A stretch of 59,133 nt of DNA from DASTPP01 sp035762175 (lineage in GTDB: Bacteria > Myxococcota_A > Polyangia > Polyangiales > Polyangiaceae), in the NCBI GenBank assembly GCA_035762175.1, contig DASTPP010000054.1, positions 1 through 59,133 of the forward strand. Direction: 5' to 3'. Position numbers and translations under genes: made by a program. This document shows positions 35,101 through 42,948 of this stretch, piece by piece. Numbering within the stretch: the stretch's first letter is position 1; each line of letters opens with the position of its first letter. Under the pieces are notes generated by a model. It did not search any database, had not been told where the DNA came from, and saw only the letters and a program-made list of their open reading frames with translations.

Positions 35101-35482
35101 GCTCCAGCAACCCCAGGTCTCGCCCGCCGACGCCCGTGCCGCCCTGCGCTCCTCGCTCGCCCTGGTCGACCGCCTGTCCGCCGAAGAAGGCGCCTCGCCC
35201 TCCGGCGCCAACGTGCTGCTCACCAACGGCGAGTTCCTCGTCGGCGTCCACGGCAGCTCCGCCATGGCCTTCCGCGTCATCCGCGGCCGGCACGATCTCG
35301 AAGAGCTGCTCGGCGACGACGGCCTGCGGCGCACCCGCATCCCCGAGATGGCCTCGTGCCACTTCTGCCTGCTCGCCGCCGATTACGACGCCGCCACGCG
35401 GCCGCAGGCCTACCACGACGTCGCCGCCCAGTCGTTCGTCACCATCCAGCGCGGCCAAGACCCCATCTTCGAAGCGGTCTAA
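34646..35482 (+). CDS. Class II glutamine amidotransferase-like protein without the catalytic Cys
   Basis: The 278-residue protein has the Ntn fold of class II (GATase II/YafJ) domains: MARLFGFIGNRPDLG, the LLAHVRRATVG and NTHPF motifs that bind glutamine, RHWLFAHTGTIAGYD, and GDTDSELLFHLFLSFL. The catalytic nucleophile should be Cys2, exposed after Met removal, but residue 2 is Ala (codon GCT at 34649). With all other family landmarks present, it is either a non-hydrolytic relative or the Cys comes from elsewhere. No other subunit of a glutamine-dependent enzyme is visible beside it. The lipoprotein-like frame begins directly at its stop. Confidence 0.85.
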   Translation: MARLFGFIGNRPDLGAKALAADGQLFEERAVAGQALGWGLGYYQGGEVLLRRRPLDDRPVVSFGEVLRGVRTDALLAHVRRATVGALRTENTHPFRFRHWLFAHTGTIAGYDTLRERLLESLPEFLRRNVRGDTDSELLFHLFLSFLHDTGKLQQPQVSPADARAALRSSLALVDRLSAEEGASPSGANVLLTNGEFLVGVHGSSAMAFRVIRGRHDLEELLGDDGLRRTRIPEMASCHFCLLAADYDAATRPQAYHDVAAQSFVTIQRGQDPIFEAV

Positions 35483-35483
35483 G

Positions 35484-36200
35484 CCGCCCCGCCGCCCCGC
35501 CGCCCCCCTCGCGCTCGCCGCCCTGCTCCCGGCGCTCGCAGCCCCGCTCTCGCCGCTCGGCTGCGGCCCCTCCCGCTGGCGCAGCGCCGACGCCTGGCCC
35601 GAGCTCAAGCGGCTGCCCGACGGCGTCGCCCTCGACCGCTCGCCCGCGCCGCTCGAGCCCGCCCCCTCGGCCTCCAGCCCCGGCACGGGCGAAGTGCCCC
35701 TGGTGCCGCCGCCCCCGCTCGAGTCGGCCTTCGACGCGCTCCGCGCCTTCTTCGACGCCGTCAGCCACGAAGACGCGAAGGCGCTCGAGGCCGTGCTCGC
35801 CCCCAACGCCAGCTGGTGGAGCCTCGGCGCCAACGGGCGCTCGGGCACGACGCCGCTGCTCAACCTCTGGCGCGAGCGCTTCCGACGCCTCAATTACACG
35901 CAGCTGGCCGAGCACACCATCGTGCGCCAGGCCGAAGTCGAAGTGCTCGGCGCGGCCGATCTCGGCGCCCTGCCGCCCGAGCGCAAGTTGCCGCCGCTCG
36001 ATCTCGGCCCGCGCGATCTCTTGCTGCGCGTGCACGTCTTGGTGCCGCGCATCGGCCCCGAGCGCCTGCTCGGCGACGATCTGCTTCTCTGGCTGCGGCC
36101 GATCGAGGGGCGCTTTCTGGTGCAGGGCTCGGCCGAAGACTTCAGTATGCCCTTACGCGAGGGTCGGCCGACGCGAGAATCGGCCGTCGTCGTGCCCTGA
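35484..36200 (+). CDS. Probable SnoaL-like lipoprotein, start codon unclear
   Basis: The frame directly after the amidotransferase-like stop has a signal-like run (LALAALLPALAAPLSPLGCG, lipobox PLGC). A globular domain of about 150 residues follows (FDALRAFFDAVSHEDAKALEAVLAPNASWWSL, LLRVHVLVPRIGPERLLGDD), resembling SnoaL/NTF2-like folds. No ATG, GTG or TTG occurs in frame between the upstream gene and the signal; the first standard start is the GTG at 35694, which would remove the signal and lipobox. Either a rare start is used by coupling to the upstream gene, or a frameshift has altered the 5' end. Its stop lies inside a large inverted repeat. Confidence 0.6.
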   Translation, partial: PPRRPAAPLALAALLPALAAPLSPLGCGPSRWRSADAWPELKRLPDGVALDRSPAPLEPAPSASSPGTGEVPLVPPPPLESAFDALRAFFDAVSHEDAKALEAVLAPNASWWSLGANGRSGTTPLLNLWRERFRRLNYTQLAEHTIVRQAEVEVLGAADLGALPPERKLPPLDLGPRDLLLRVHVLVPRIGPERLLGDDLLLWLRPIEGRFLVQGSAEDFSMPLREGRPTRESAVVVP

Positions 36201-36320
36201 GCTTGCCTCGCAGCCTCGGGCGAACCCACCCGGAGGGCGGGGGCCCACTGCCTGAGCCGGCAGGCGAGTTTGGGGTGCCCGAAGGGTGGGTTCGCCCGAG
36301 GCTGCGGGGCAAGCTCAGGG
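36195..36320. terminator. 37-bp inverted repeat at the junction of two convergent genes
   Basis: Arms at 36195-36231 and 36284-36320 pair over 37 bp with one mismatch, around a 52-base loop that has an inner GCCTG/CAGGC hairpin (about 36250-36266). The left arm holds the TGA of the plus-strand gene and the right arm the TGA of the minus-strand gene, so both mRNAs can fold a long hairpin at their ends. No T-run is present. A bidirectional terminator or RNA-stability element is likely. Confidence 0.7.
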
Positions 36321-37217
36321 CGCGTGTTCGGCGCCCCAGAGCCCCTGCCGCCGCGCCTCGGCCAAGCGCCGCAGGCCTTCGCGGTAGCCGCGCAGCACCA
36401 GCCGGCGGGCGGCGAGGCCGTTCAGGTAGGGCCTCGGCCCGAGGTCGGGCTCGATCTCGACGAGCGTCGGCGGCTCGTGCAGGCGTTCGAGCTCGAGGGC
36501 GCCGAGCCGCTCGCTGTCGTGCATGAGCGCGCCGAAGGCCTGGCGCATGACGCGAAAGCCGTTGCCGCGGGCGAGCGAGCGGCCCGGGCCGCGCGGCCCC
36601 TCGGGCCGGTAGGTGTTCGAGACGAGCACCAGCTTGGCGCCGGACTGGGCGCCGAGCAGGGGCGCGACGTGGGCGGCGAAGTCGCCCCCGACGCAGTAGA
36701 GGCCGCCCGCTTTGTAGGGCCGGAAGAGGCCCGGCCAGCAACAGGACGCGGCGACGGCCTGGCTGATGGGCACGTCGTCGCGGCGGCCGGGGCCGAAGAC
36801 GACGGGGCGGGCGGCATCGACGTCGAGCGCGACGACGAAGACGGGCGTCGGGGCGCGCCGGAAGTCGTTACAAGGCAGGACGCGGGCGAGGTAACGCTCG
36901 AGCGCGTCGAGGCCGAAGAGGCCCGAGACTAGGTAGCCGGGGCTGGCGAAGTGGGCGAGCTTGGGCGGGCCAAAGAAGGACGTGAAGCCGAAGCGGGGGC
37001 CGCGGTGGCGTCGCCGCCAGGGCAGCCGGTAGGCGTCGAGCAGCACGTCGAGCGGCACGTGCTGGCCGTAGAGGGCGGCGACGAGGGCGCCGGTGCCCGC
37101 GCCGACGAGCACGCCGGGCGCGAGGCCGAGCTCTTCGCACGCGCGCAGCACGCCGAGGTGCGCGATGGCGCGCGCACCGCCGCCCGTGGCGACGAAGGCG
37201 ACGTTCGAAGGGAGCAT
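36315..37217 (-). CDS. Patatin-like protein lacking the Ser nucleophile
   Basis: This 300-residue protein has the patatin/phospholipase fold: the oxyanion loop GGGARAIAHLGVL (residues 12-24), the helix that follows, and VPISQAVAASCCWPGLFRPY. The normal GxSxG nucleophile elbow reads GAGTG at 39-43 (LVGAGTGALV), so Ser is absent, and the usual DG(G/A) dyad region reads GGD (YCVGGDFAAHV). It may bind but not cleave lipids, or use another residue. It is the last gene of a minus-strand run that begins with an ACP and ketosynthases, a context for acyl or lipid handling. Confidence 0.8.
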   Translation of the reverse strand: MLPSNVAFVATGGGARAIAHLGVLRACEELGLAPGVLVGAGTGALVAALYGQHVPLDVLLDAYRLPWRRRHRGPRFGFTSFFGPPKLAHFASPGYLVSGLFGLDALERYLARVLPCNDFRRAPTPVFVVALDVDAARPVVFGPGRRDDVPISQAVAASCCWPGLFRPYKAGGLYCVGGDFAAHVAPLLGAQSGAKLVLVSNTYRPEGPRGPGRSLARGNGFRVMRQAFGALMHDSERLGALELERLHEPPTLVEIEPDLGPRPYLNGLAARRLVLRGYREGLRRLAEARRQGLWGAEHAP

Positions 37218-37274
37218 GAACTCAGGCTGCCCGGGGGCGCCAGCGCGAGGGCGCCCCGGCCGGGGCGCCCCCGC

Positions 37275-37769
37275 TCACATGCCGGCGACGATCTTGAAGG
37301 TGCTGCCCTCGGGCACGAGCTCGAGGCGGTTCTCGGCCACCGTGTGGCGCCATTCGTCTTGCTGCTCTTTCAGCCCGGGGATCTTGTACGACGCGCTGTA
37401 GGTGTAGATGACGTTGACGCGGTTCTGCTCGCCCTTCTGAATGCGCCGATAACGGATCTCGTAGCGGATCGCGCGCGTGTCTTGGAAGCGGCCCTGCAGC
37501 CACTCGCGCAGCCCCTCGTAGTCGAGGTCGTCGGTCGGGTCGACGTTGCCGCCGTCTTCGTAGTACCGGGGCGAGACGAGCGAGAGAATGATGCCGACGT
37601 TCTGCTCTTCGAGCGCCTTGCGGTAGCGCTCGCAGAACTTCACGACCTCGCGGTTCTCGTCGGTGTCTTCGACGTCGGTGTTGGGGATGTACCGCGTCGC
37701 ACAACCGGCCGGGCCGAGGGCGGCGAGCAGGGTCAACGCGGCGGCGACGGGCGGGAGACGGAGGGCCAT
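37275..37769 (-). CDS. Lipoprotein of unknown function (SnoaL/NTF2-like)
   Basis: The 164-residue protein has a lipoprotein signal (MALRLPPVAAALTLLAALGPAGCATR, lipobox PAGC). It continues with VKFCERYRKALEEQNVGIILSLVSPRYYEDGG and YEIRYRRIQKGEQNRVNVIYTYSASYKI, an alpha+beta arrangement resembling NTF2-like folds. It is well conserved in composition and unlike the GC-shadow frames, but I cannot name it. It lies 60 bases after the second ketosynthase gene and 57 bases before the patatin-like gene, all in the same direction, so it may act in the same envelope pathway. Confidence 0.8.
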   Translation of the reverse strand: MALRLPPVAAALTLLAALGPAGCATRYIPNTDVEDTDENREVVKFCERYRKALEEQNVGIILSLVSPRYYEDGGNVDPTDDLDYEGLREWLQGRFQDTRAIRYEIRYRRIQKGEQNRVNVIYTYSASYKIPGLKEQQDEWRHTVAENRLELVPEGSTFKIVAGM

Positions 37770-37829
37770 GGCTGAGGTACGGAGTGCCTAACCGGCTAGG
37801 CCGGCCGGCCATTCCGAACCATGCCAGAG

Positions 37830-39599
37830 CTACGAGCCGGCGGGCAAGGGCCCAGCCCGGACCAGGCTCGCGACCGCGGCCCCCTCGCGGGGGGCGGCGA
37901 GGCCGGCGGCCCCCCAGAGCAGGTCGCCGAAGGGCGAAGGCGGGGCCTGGACCTCGACCGCGACGCAGGCCGGGCAGAGGCCCCCGGCCACCAGCTCGCG
38001 GGCCAGCTCGCGCGCCCCCGCGGGCCCCCCCGGCTCGCCGCCGACCGAGAGGGTCGGCCCCCGCAGGCCGAACACGATGGCGGCCTCGCCGGCGCACACG
38101 TTCGGCGACGTAAAGGGGAATTTTCGGGGCTCCGCCGCGCGCGGGCCCTTTTCGAGGACGCGCCGGTAGAAAATTTCGTTCGTCGCCACCGTGCCGAGAT
38201 CGTGCCCGACCACGAGCCCGGCACCCGCGAGCGCCCTGCGGCCCACGCGCTCGGCCAGCGAGGCGATCGCGTCGAGCACGAGGTGGGTGAGCGCGTCGGA
38301 CCGGGCCAGCCGGTCGGGGCTGATCGAGAGGCGCGCGGCCAGCTCGGCGAGGGGCCGGGGGCCCGAGGCGAAGCCCGTCCCGGCCGCCACCGCGGCCGGC
38401 CGCGCCGCGCGCGCCTCGAGCCTCGCGGGGCGCCGGCGCAGCGCGAGGACGGCGTTCGCCCCGCCGAAGGCGAGCGAGCTCTTGAGCGCCGCGCCGGCCT
38501 CGAGCGGCGCCGCGCGGTCGGACACGTTGACGAACGCCTCCGGGTCGAGCCCCCCGCCGCCCGCCGAGCCCGGCAGGACGCCCGCCTCGAGCGAGCGCGC
38601 CATCGCGAGCGCCTCGACGACGCCGGCGGCGCCCAAGAGGTGCCCCGTCGCGCCCTTGAGCGCGTGCGCGGGCAGCGCCCCGGCCTTCGGGCCGAAGAAG
38701 CGCTCGAGCGCGCGCGCCTCGGCGGCGTCGTTCAGCACGGTCGCGGTGCCGTGCGCGCTGAAGGCTCCGACCTCGGCGGCGCCGAGCCCGGCGTCTTCGA
38801 GCGCGCGCCCGAAGGCCAGCGCGAGCCCCGCCCCCTCGCGGTCGGGGGCCGTCAGGTGCGCCGCGTCGGTGCTCGCCGCGAAGCCCCCGAGGCAGAGCCC
38901 GCCGCCCCGCCCGGGCGCGTCGCTCGCGCGCGCGAGCGCGACGACGGCCGCCCCCTCGCCGAGCGCGAGCCCGTCGCGCCCGAGCCGGAAGGGCCTCGGC
39001 AGCGTCGGCGTCACCGCCCCGAGCGCGGCGAAGCCCGCCGTGACGAAGCGCGCGAGCGCGTCGTAGCCGCCCGCGAACACGAGATCGCACGCCCCGAGCT
39101 CGAGCCAGAGCCGCGCGACGCCGAGCGCGAAGGTCGACGACGCGCACGCCGCGAGCACCTGCGCCGCGCGCGCCGGCTCGACGCCGAGCGCGCGCCGCGC
39201 CGCCGCGAAGGGCGCGCCGTAGGGCGCCCGCCGCAAGAGCGCCTCGCCCGGGCGAGCGCCGGCCGCGAGCGCCTCGAGGGCCGCCTCGGCCGCCGGCATC
39301 CCGCCGCTCGAGGTGCCGAGCACCAGCCCCACGCGCCGCCCCCGCCACGAGGGCCACGCCCGCTCGAGCCCCGCCACGCAGTCGCCGAGCGCGGCGAGCA
39401 GGAGCGCCTCGGCCCGCCCCTCGCCCGGCTCGAAGCCCGCGACGCGCGCCACCGCCGGCCGGCCGAGCCCCCACGCGCGCAGCCCGGCGTCGTCGGCCAC
39501 CGCCACCTCCGGCGCCGCCCCGACCTCGAGGCGCGGCAGGGCCCGCTCGCCCGCGCCGAGGGGCGTGAGCGCGCCCCACGAGAGCGCGATCGCGTCCAT
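37830..39599 (-). CDS. Ketosynthase fused to a degenerate KS-like half
   Basis: The 589-residue protein has an active type KS domain at about 1-395: Cys152 in LAACASSTFALG, His283 in FSAHGTATVLND, and Lys/His320 in KGATGHLLGAAG. The last about 180 residues repeat the first part of a KS (VAAGTGFASGPRPLAEL, KFPFTSPNVCAGEAAIVFGLRGPTLSVGGEPGG) but have no Cys at the nucleophile position (about 520). This active-plus-inactive arrangement resembles KS-CLF pairs. It lies 3 bases downstream of a LolB-like gene and 60 bases upstream of a lipoprotein gene. It should elongate acyl chains on the ACP encoded at 42598-42864. Confidence 0.88.
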   Translation of the reverse strand: MDAIALSWGALTPLGAGERALPRLEVGAAPEVAVADDAGLRAWGLGRPAVARVAGFEPGEGRAEALLLAALGDCVAGLERAWPSWRGRRVGLVLGTSSGGMPAAEAALEALAAGARPGEALLRRAPYGAPFAAARRALGVEPARAAQVLAACASSTFALGVARLWLELGACDLVFAGGYDALARFVTAGFAALGAVTPTLPRPFRLGRDGLALGEGAAVVALARASDAPGRGGGLCLGGFAASTDAAHLTAPDREGAGLALAFGRALEDAGLGAAEVGAFSAHGTATVLNDAAEARALERFFGPKAGALPAHALKGATGHLLGAAGVVEALAMARSLEAGVLPGSAGGGGLDPEAFVNVSDRAAPLEAGAALKSSLAFGGANAVLALRRRPARLEARAARPAAVAAGTGFASGPRPLAELAARLSISPDRLARSDALTHLVLDAIASLAERVGRRALAGAGLVVGHDLGTVATNEIFYRRVLEKGPRAAEPRKFPFTSPNVCAGEAAIVFGLRGPTLSVGGEPGGPAGARELARELVAGGLCPACVAVEVQAPPSPFGDLLWGAAGLAAPREGAAVASLVRAGPLPAGS

Positions 39600-39602
39600 C
39601 GC

Positions 39603-40430
39603 TCAGGGCCCCCCCGCCCGATCGGGGTCGTCGAAGGCCCGCGGGCTCGGCTCGGTCGACTCGCCCTCGCAGCGCACGTCGACGCCCACGCCCGTCGAGG
39701 CGTCTTCGTAGCGCGCGAGGCCGCAAGGCAGGCCCTCGGCCCGCACCCGCTCGACGCGCGCGCCGCGCCGCCGCTCGACCGAAACCGTGTGCCCGTCGGG
39801 CGCCGCGCGCACCCAGAGCCGCGCGCCGTCGGGCGAGCGCGCCCCGAAGAGCCAGTCTCCGCCCTCGAAGCGCCCCGCGAAGAGCAGCCGGCCCTCGAGC
39901 GGGCGCAGGAGCCACCAGCGCAAGAACCCCACGGGCCGCCCGGGCCGCTCGTCGCCCGGGGCCCCGCGCTCGACGCGCCCCATCGCGGGCACGGCCATGC
40001 GCCAGGCGCCCGGCCCCGACCAGACGTCGAGCGCCAGCGTGCCCGCCGGGCCGACGAGCTGCAGCCGCAGCCCCTCCGGCGGGCGCACCGCGTACGCGCC
40101 CCGGGCGCGCAGGGGCGACGCGAGCGCGGGCGCGCGCAGCGTCGTCGAGATCGGCACGCTCTGCGTGCGCGCGGGCGCGAGCGCCGCCCCGAGCGCCGCC
40201 CAGCGCTCGCGCGCCTCGCGCCACTCGGCCGTCGTCCGAACGAGGCGCGCGCCCGCGAGCGCGCCGCCCCCCTCCGCCGCCCGCGCCGCGCCGCCGCCGC
40301 CGAGCGCCGCGGTGGCGAGCGCCGCGCCGACGAGACGCGCCCTCCCGAGCCCGCCCGCGCCCGCACGCCGCGCGCGCGGGCCCCGCCGGAGGGCCCGCCC
40401 CGCCCCGCCCCGCCCGAGCGCCCCCGTCAT
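39603..40430 (-). CDS. LolA/LolB-like outer-membrane lipid carrier, between two ketosynthases
   Basis: This 275-residue protein has an N-terminal Arg-rich and hydrophobic signal (LGRARLVGAALATAALGGGG). A beta-sheet domain follows (LRARGAYAVRPPEGLRLQLVGPAGTLALDVWSGPGAWRMAVPAMGRV) of the type seen in LolB/LolA and DUF3261 proteins. The C-terminus has HTVSVERRRGARVERVRA and LARYEDASTGVGVDVRC. No lipobox Cys is obvious. Its start overlaps the stop of the upstream KS by 4 bases. Known aryl-polyene operons pair KS/ACP genes with LolA-like carriers, so the product of this operon may be exported to the outer membrane. That is inference from context. Confidence 0.7.
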   Translation of the reverse strand: MTGALGRGGAGRALRRGPRARRAGAGGLGRARLVGAALATAALGGGGAARAAEGGGALAGARLVRTTAEWREARERWAALGAALAPARTQSVPISTTLRAPALASPLRARGAYAVRPPEGLRLQLVGPAGTLALDVWSGPGAWRMAVPAMGRVERGAPGDERPGRPVGFLRWWLLRPLEGRLLFAGRFEGGDWLFGARSPDGARLWVRAAPDGHTVSVERRRGARVERVRAEGLPCGLARYEDASTGVGVDVRCEGESTEPSPRAFDDPDRAGGP

Positions 40431-42601
40431 GGGCGGCGGAGCAGCGCCAGGCCCACGCGCCGCGCCGATCGGTCGACCACCAGCGCCTCGTCGATCTGCC
40501 CGCGCCCGATCAGATCGAGCGCCTCGGCCACCGCGAGCGCGAGCCCCGCCTCGTGCCAGCCCGTCTGGGGCCCGACCTCGACGAGCGCGACGCCCGCCCA
40601 CCCGAGCGCCTCGAGCCACGCGCTCGGCGCCCGCTCGGCGTAAAGCGCGACGACGCGCGCCCGTTCGGCCCGCGACGAGCGTGTGCACCAGCCGGGCCGC
40701 TCGGCGCCCGCGCCGGGCCAGACCTCGACCCCGACCAGCCTCGCCCGCGGGCGCGCCCCGCGCCGCCGCGCCGCCTCGGACCTCTCGACGACGAAGGCCG
40801 CGCCGCCCTCGCCGCGCGGGCCCGGGCCGACGACCGAGCAGGCGGGGGCGACCACGGCCTCGACCAGCGGGCTCGCGGCCTCGCACGCGAGCGCCACGAC
40901 GGCCTCGGCCTGCCCATCGCAGAGCACGTCGGCCGCGGCGCTCAAGGCCGCGAGCGAGGTCGCCGCCCCCTCGGACACGCTGAACGAGGGGCCCCGCAGC
41001 CGGCTGTAGATCGCCGCGTGCGCCCCGGGCGACGAGGGCACGAGGTTCGGAAACTCGGCCGGCGGCGCGAAGCGCGGCCCCTTCAGCTCGACGCGCGACA
41101 GGAAGGCCGCCGACGACGAGGGGCTGCCGTACGCGCCCCCCGCCACGAGCCCCGTCGTCGCGCCCGCCTCGAGCCCCGCCTCGCCGAGCGCCGCCTCGGC
41201 CAGCGCCGCGCCGAAGAGCGCCGGCCGGTCGAGCCGGCGCGAGCGGTTCGGATCGAGCCAGCCCTTCGGGTCGGGCACGGGCGAGCCCGCCTCGCCGGGG
41301 GCCCCGTAGCCACCCTCGCCCCGCCGAAAGCCCCGCGGGCCGATCGTCGCGTAGCCGGTCACCCAGAGCTCGGGCGCGGCGGGCGGGGGCGCGGGGTCGG
41401 CGAGCCCCTCGCGCGCGAAGACGATCGACGCGTCGCTGCCGCCGAAGCCGAACGAGTTGCTGAGCACCGCCCCGAGCGGGGCCGCCTCGGCCGCCCCGCG
41501 CACGAAGCGCAGCGGCGCGTGCTCTTCGGGCTCGGAGAGGCCGGCCGTCGGCGGCACGCGCTGCTCGTCGAGGGCGGCGAAGGCGACGGCCGCCTCGATC
41601 GCGCCGGCGGCCGAGAGCGTGTGCCCGATCTGCCCCTTCTGCGACGAGATGTGCGGGCCCCCGGCGCCGCCCCCGAAGACGCGCGCGAGCGCCGCGGCCT
41701 CGGTCGCGTCGTTGAGCGGGGTGCCCGTGCCGTGCGCGTCGACGTACCCGATCGCCCGCGGCTCGAGCCCCGCCGCCGCGATCGCCGCCGCCACGACCCG
41801 GCCCACGGTCGCGCCCTCGGGCTCGGGCTGCGTGATGTGGTGCGCCTCGCACGCGGCCGCGTAACCCGCGAGCTCGCCGAGCACCCGCGCGCCCCGCGAC
41901 CGGGCGCGCTCGAGCGGCTCGAGCACGAAGAAGGCCGCCCCCTCGCCGAGGCTCAGGCCCCGCCGCGACCGGTCGAAGGGGCGGCAGGGCTCGGCGTCGA
42001 GCGAGCCGAGCGACGAGAAGCCCGCGAAGGTCAGCCGGCTGAGCGCGTCGACGCCGCCGGCGAGCACCGCCTCGGCCGCCCCCGCGCGCACCCGCGCCGC
42101 GCCGAGCCCGAGCGCGACCGCGCCGCCCGCGCACGCGCTGCACACCGTGCGCACGCGCCCGAAGGGCCCGAGCCGCTCGTGCACCCACTCGGCCGGGGCG
42201 CTGATGGGGTGGCAGCGCAGCGCCGCCGGGTCGTACGAAGCCTTGCCGTCGCGGTGCAGCGCCGAGAGCAAGAGCTCGGTCTCGTACATGCCGCCCGTCG
42301 ACGCCGCCACCACGAGCTCGGCGCCCCGCAAGCCCTCGCCCGCGAGCCCCGCCTGCGCGAGCGCCTCGCCCGCCGCGAGCAGCGCGAGCGCCTCCGAGCG
42401 CGAGCGGCCGAGCCCCGGACCGAGCTCGAGCGCGGGCACCTCGGCCGCGAAGCGCACCGGGTAGCCTTCGGTCGAGAAGAGCGAGAGCGGCTCGAAGCCG
42501 CGCCGCCCCTCGCAGAGCAGCCCGAAGGCCCGCCGCCACCCGCGCCCGACCGAACAGACGAGCCCGACCCCCGTCACCGCGACCCGCGGCGCAACGCTCA
42601 T
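40427..42601 (-). CDS. Ketosynthase with a second, Cys-less KS-like domain (KS-CLF-like fusion)
   Basis: The 724-residue protein starts MSVAPRVAVTGVGLVCSVG. KS1 (about 1-405) is intact: Cys157 in CSACAGGAVALG, His290 in VDAHGTGTPLND, and Lys322/His327 in QKGQIGHTLSAAGA. A linker leads to a second KS-like domain (about 411-724): LWVTGYATIGPRGF, then FSVSEGAATSLAAL, where the nucleophile Cys is replaced (Glu/Gly at about 544-545), and HEAGLALAVAEALD at the end. Fusion of active and inactive halves in one chain is unusual, since KS and CLF are normally separate. It is coupled to the ACP gene upstream (ATGA) and the LolB-like gene downstream (ATGA). Confidence 0.9.
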   Translation of the reverse strand: MSVAPRVAVTGVGLVCSVGRGWRRAFGLLCEGRRGFEPLSLFSTEGYPVRFAAEVPALELGPGLGRSRSEALALLAAGEALAQAGLAGEGLRGAELVVAASTGGMYETELLLSALHRDGKASYDPAALRCHPISAPAEWVHERLGPFGRVRTVCSACAGGAVALGLGAARVRAGAAEAVLAGGVDALSRLTFAGFSSLGSLDAEPCRPFDRSRRGLSLGEGAAFFVLEPLERARSRGARVLGELAGYAAACEAHHITQPEPEGATVGRVVAAAIAAAGLEPRAIGYVDAHGTGTPLNDATEAAALARVFGGGAGGPHISSQKGQIGHTLSAAGAIEAAVAFAALDEQRVPPTAGLSEPEEHAPLRFVRGAAEAAPLGAVLSNSFGFGGSDASIVFAREGLADPAPPPAAPELWVTGYATIGPRGFRRGEGGYGAPGEAGSPVPDPKGWLDPNRSRRLDRPALFGAALAEAALGEAGLEAGATTGLVAGGAYGSPSSSAAFLSRVELKGPRFAPPAEFPNLVPSSPGAHAAIYSRLRGPSFSVSEGAATSLAALSAAADVLCDGQAEAVVALACEAASPLVEAVVAPACSVVGPGPRGEGGAAFVVERSEAARRRGARPRARLVGVEVWPGAGAERPGWCTRSSRAERARVVALYAERAPSAWLEALGWAGVALVEVGPQTGWHEAGLALAVAEALDLIGRGQIDEALVVDRSARRVGLALLRRP

Positions 42602-42864
42602 GCGCTCTCGCCGCGCCGCGAGGCGATGTACGCCGCCAGGCTCGCGACGTTACGGAAGAGGGGCTTGGCCTCTTCGCCGTCGGGTACCGCGACCCCGAAC
42701 TCTTCTTCGATGGCCATCGCGATCTGCAGCGCGTCGAGCGAATCGAGCCCGAGCCCCTCGCCGAAAAGGGGCGCCTGCTCGTCAATGTCGGAGGGGCTAC
42801 GCCCCTGCAGGTCGAGGGAGCGGATGAGAAGCTCTTTGACTTCTTCGACGTAGGGGGCGCTCAT
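42598..42864 (-). CDS. Acyl carrier protein
   Basis: This 88-residue protein begins MSAPYVEEVKELLIRSLDLQ and contains the 4'-phosphopantetheine motif GLDSLDALQIAM with Ser42. Acidic helices flank it (DIDEQAPLFGEGLG, MAIEEEFGVAVPDGEE). It is the first gene of a coupled set with the KS-CLF-like fusion (its stop overlaps the KS start by 4 bases). Its length and motif fit a type II ACP, dedicated to this operon. Starting at 42888 would add eight residues; the Met at 42864 fits the family start better. Confidence 0.95.
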   Translation of the reverse strand: MSAPYVEEVKELLIRSLDLQGRSPSDIDEQAPLFGEGLGLDSLDALQIAMAIEEEFGVAVPDGEEAKPLFRNVASLAAYIASRRGESA

Positions 42865-42948
42865 ACCAGTATGGCTCACGAATAGCATACCCGGCGCCGG
42901 AAGGCCTTCTCGTGGGGGCCCCCCGGCCCCCCGCCCGGCCGCCCCCGC

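Noticed and set aside
35136..35483. ATG at 35136 as start of the lipoprotein-like gene
   Set aside because: It would overlap the amidotransferase-like gene by about 350 bases in another frame with low-complexity Ser/Pro sequence.
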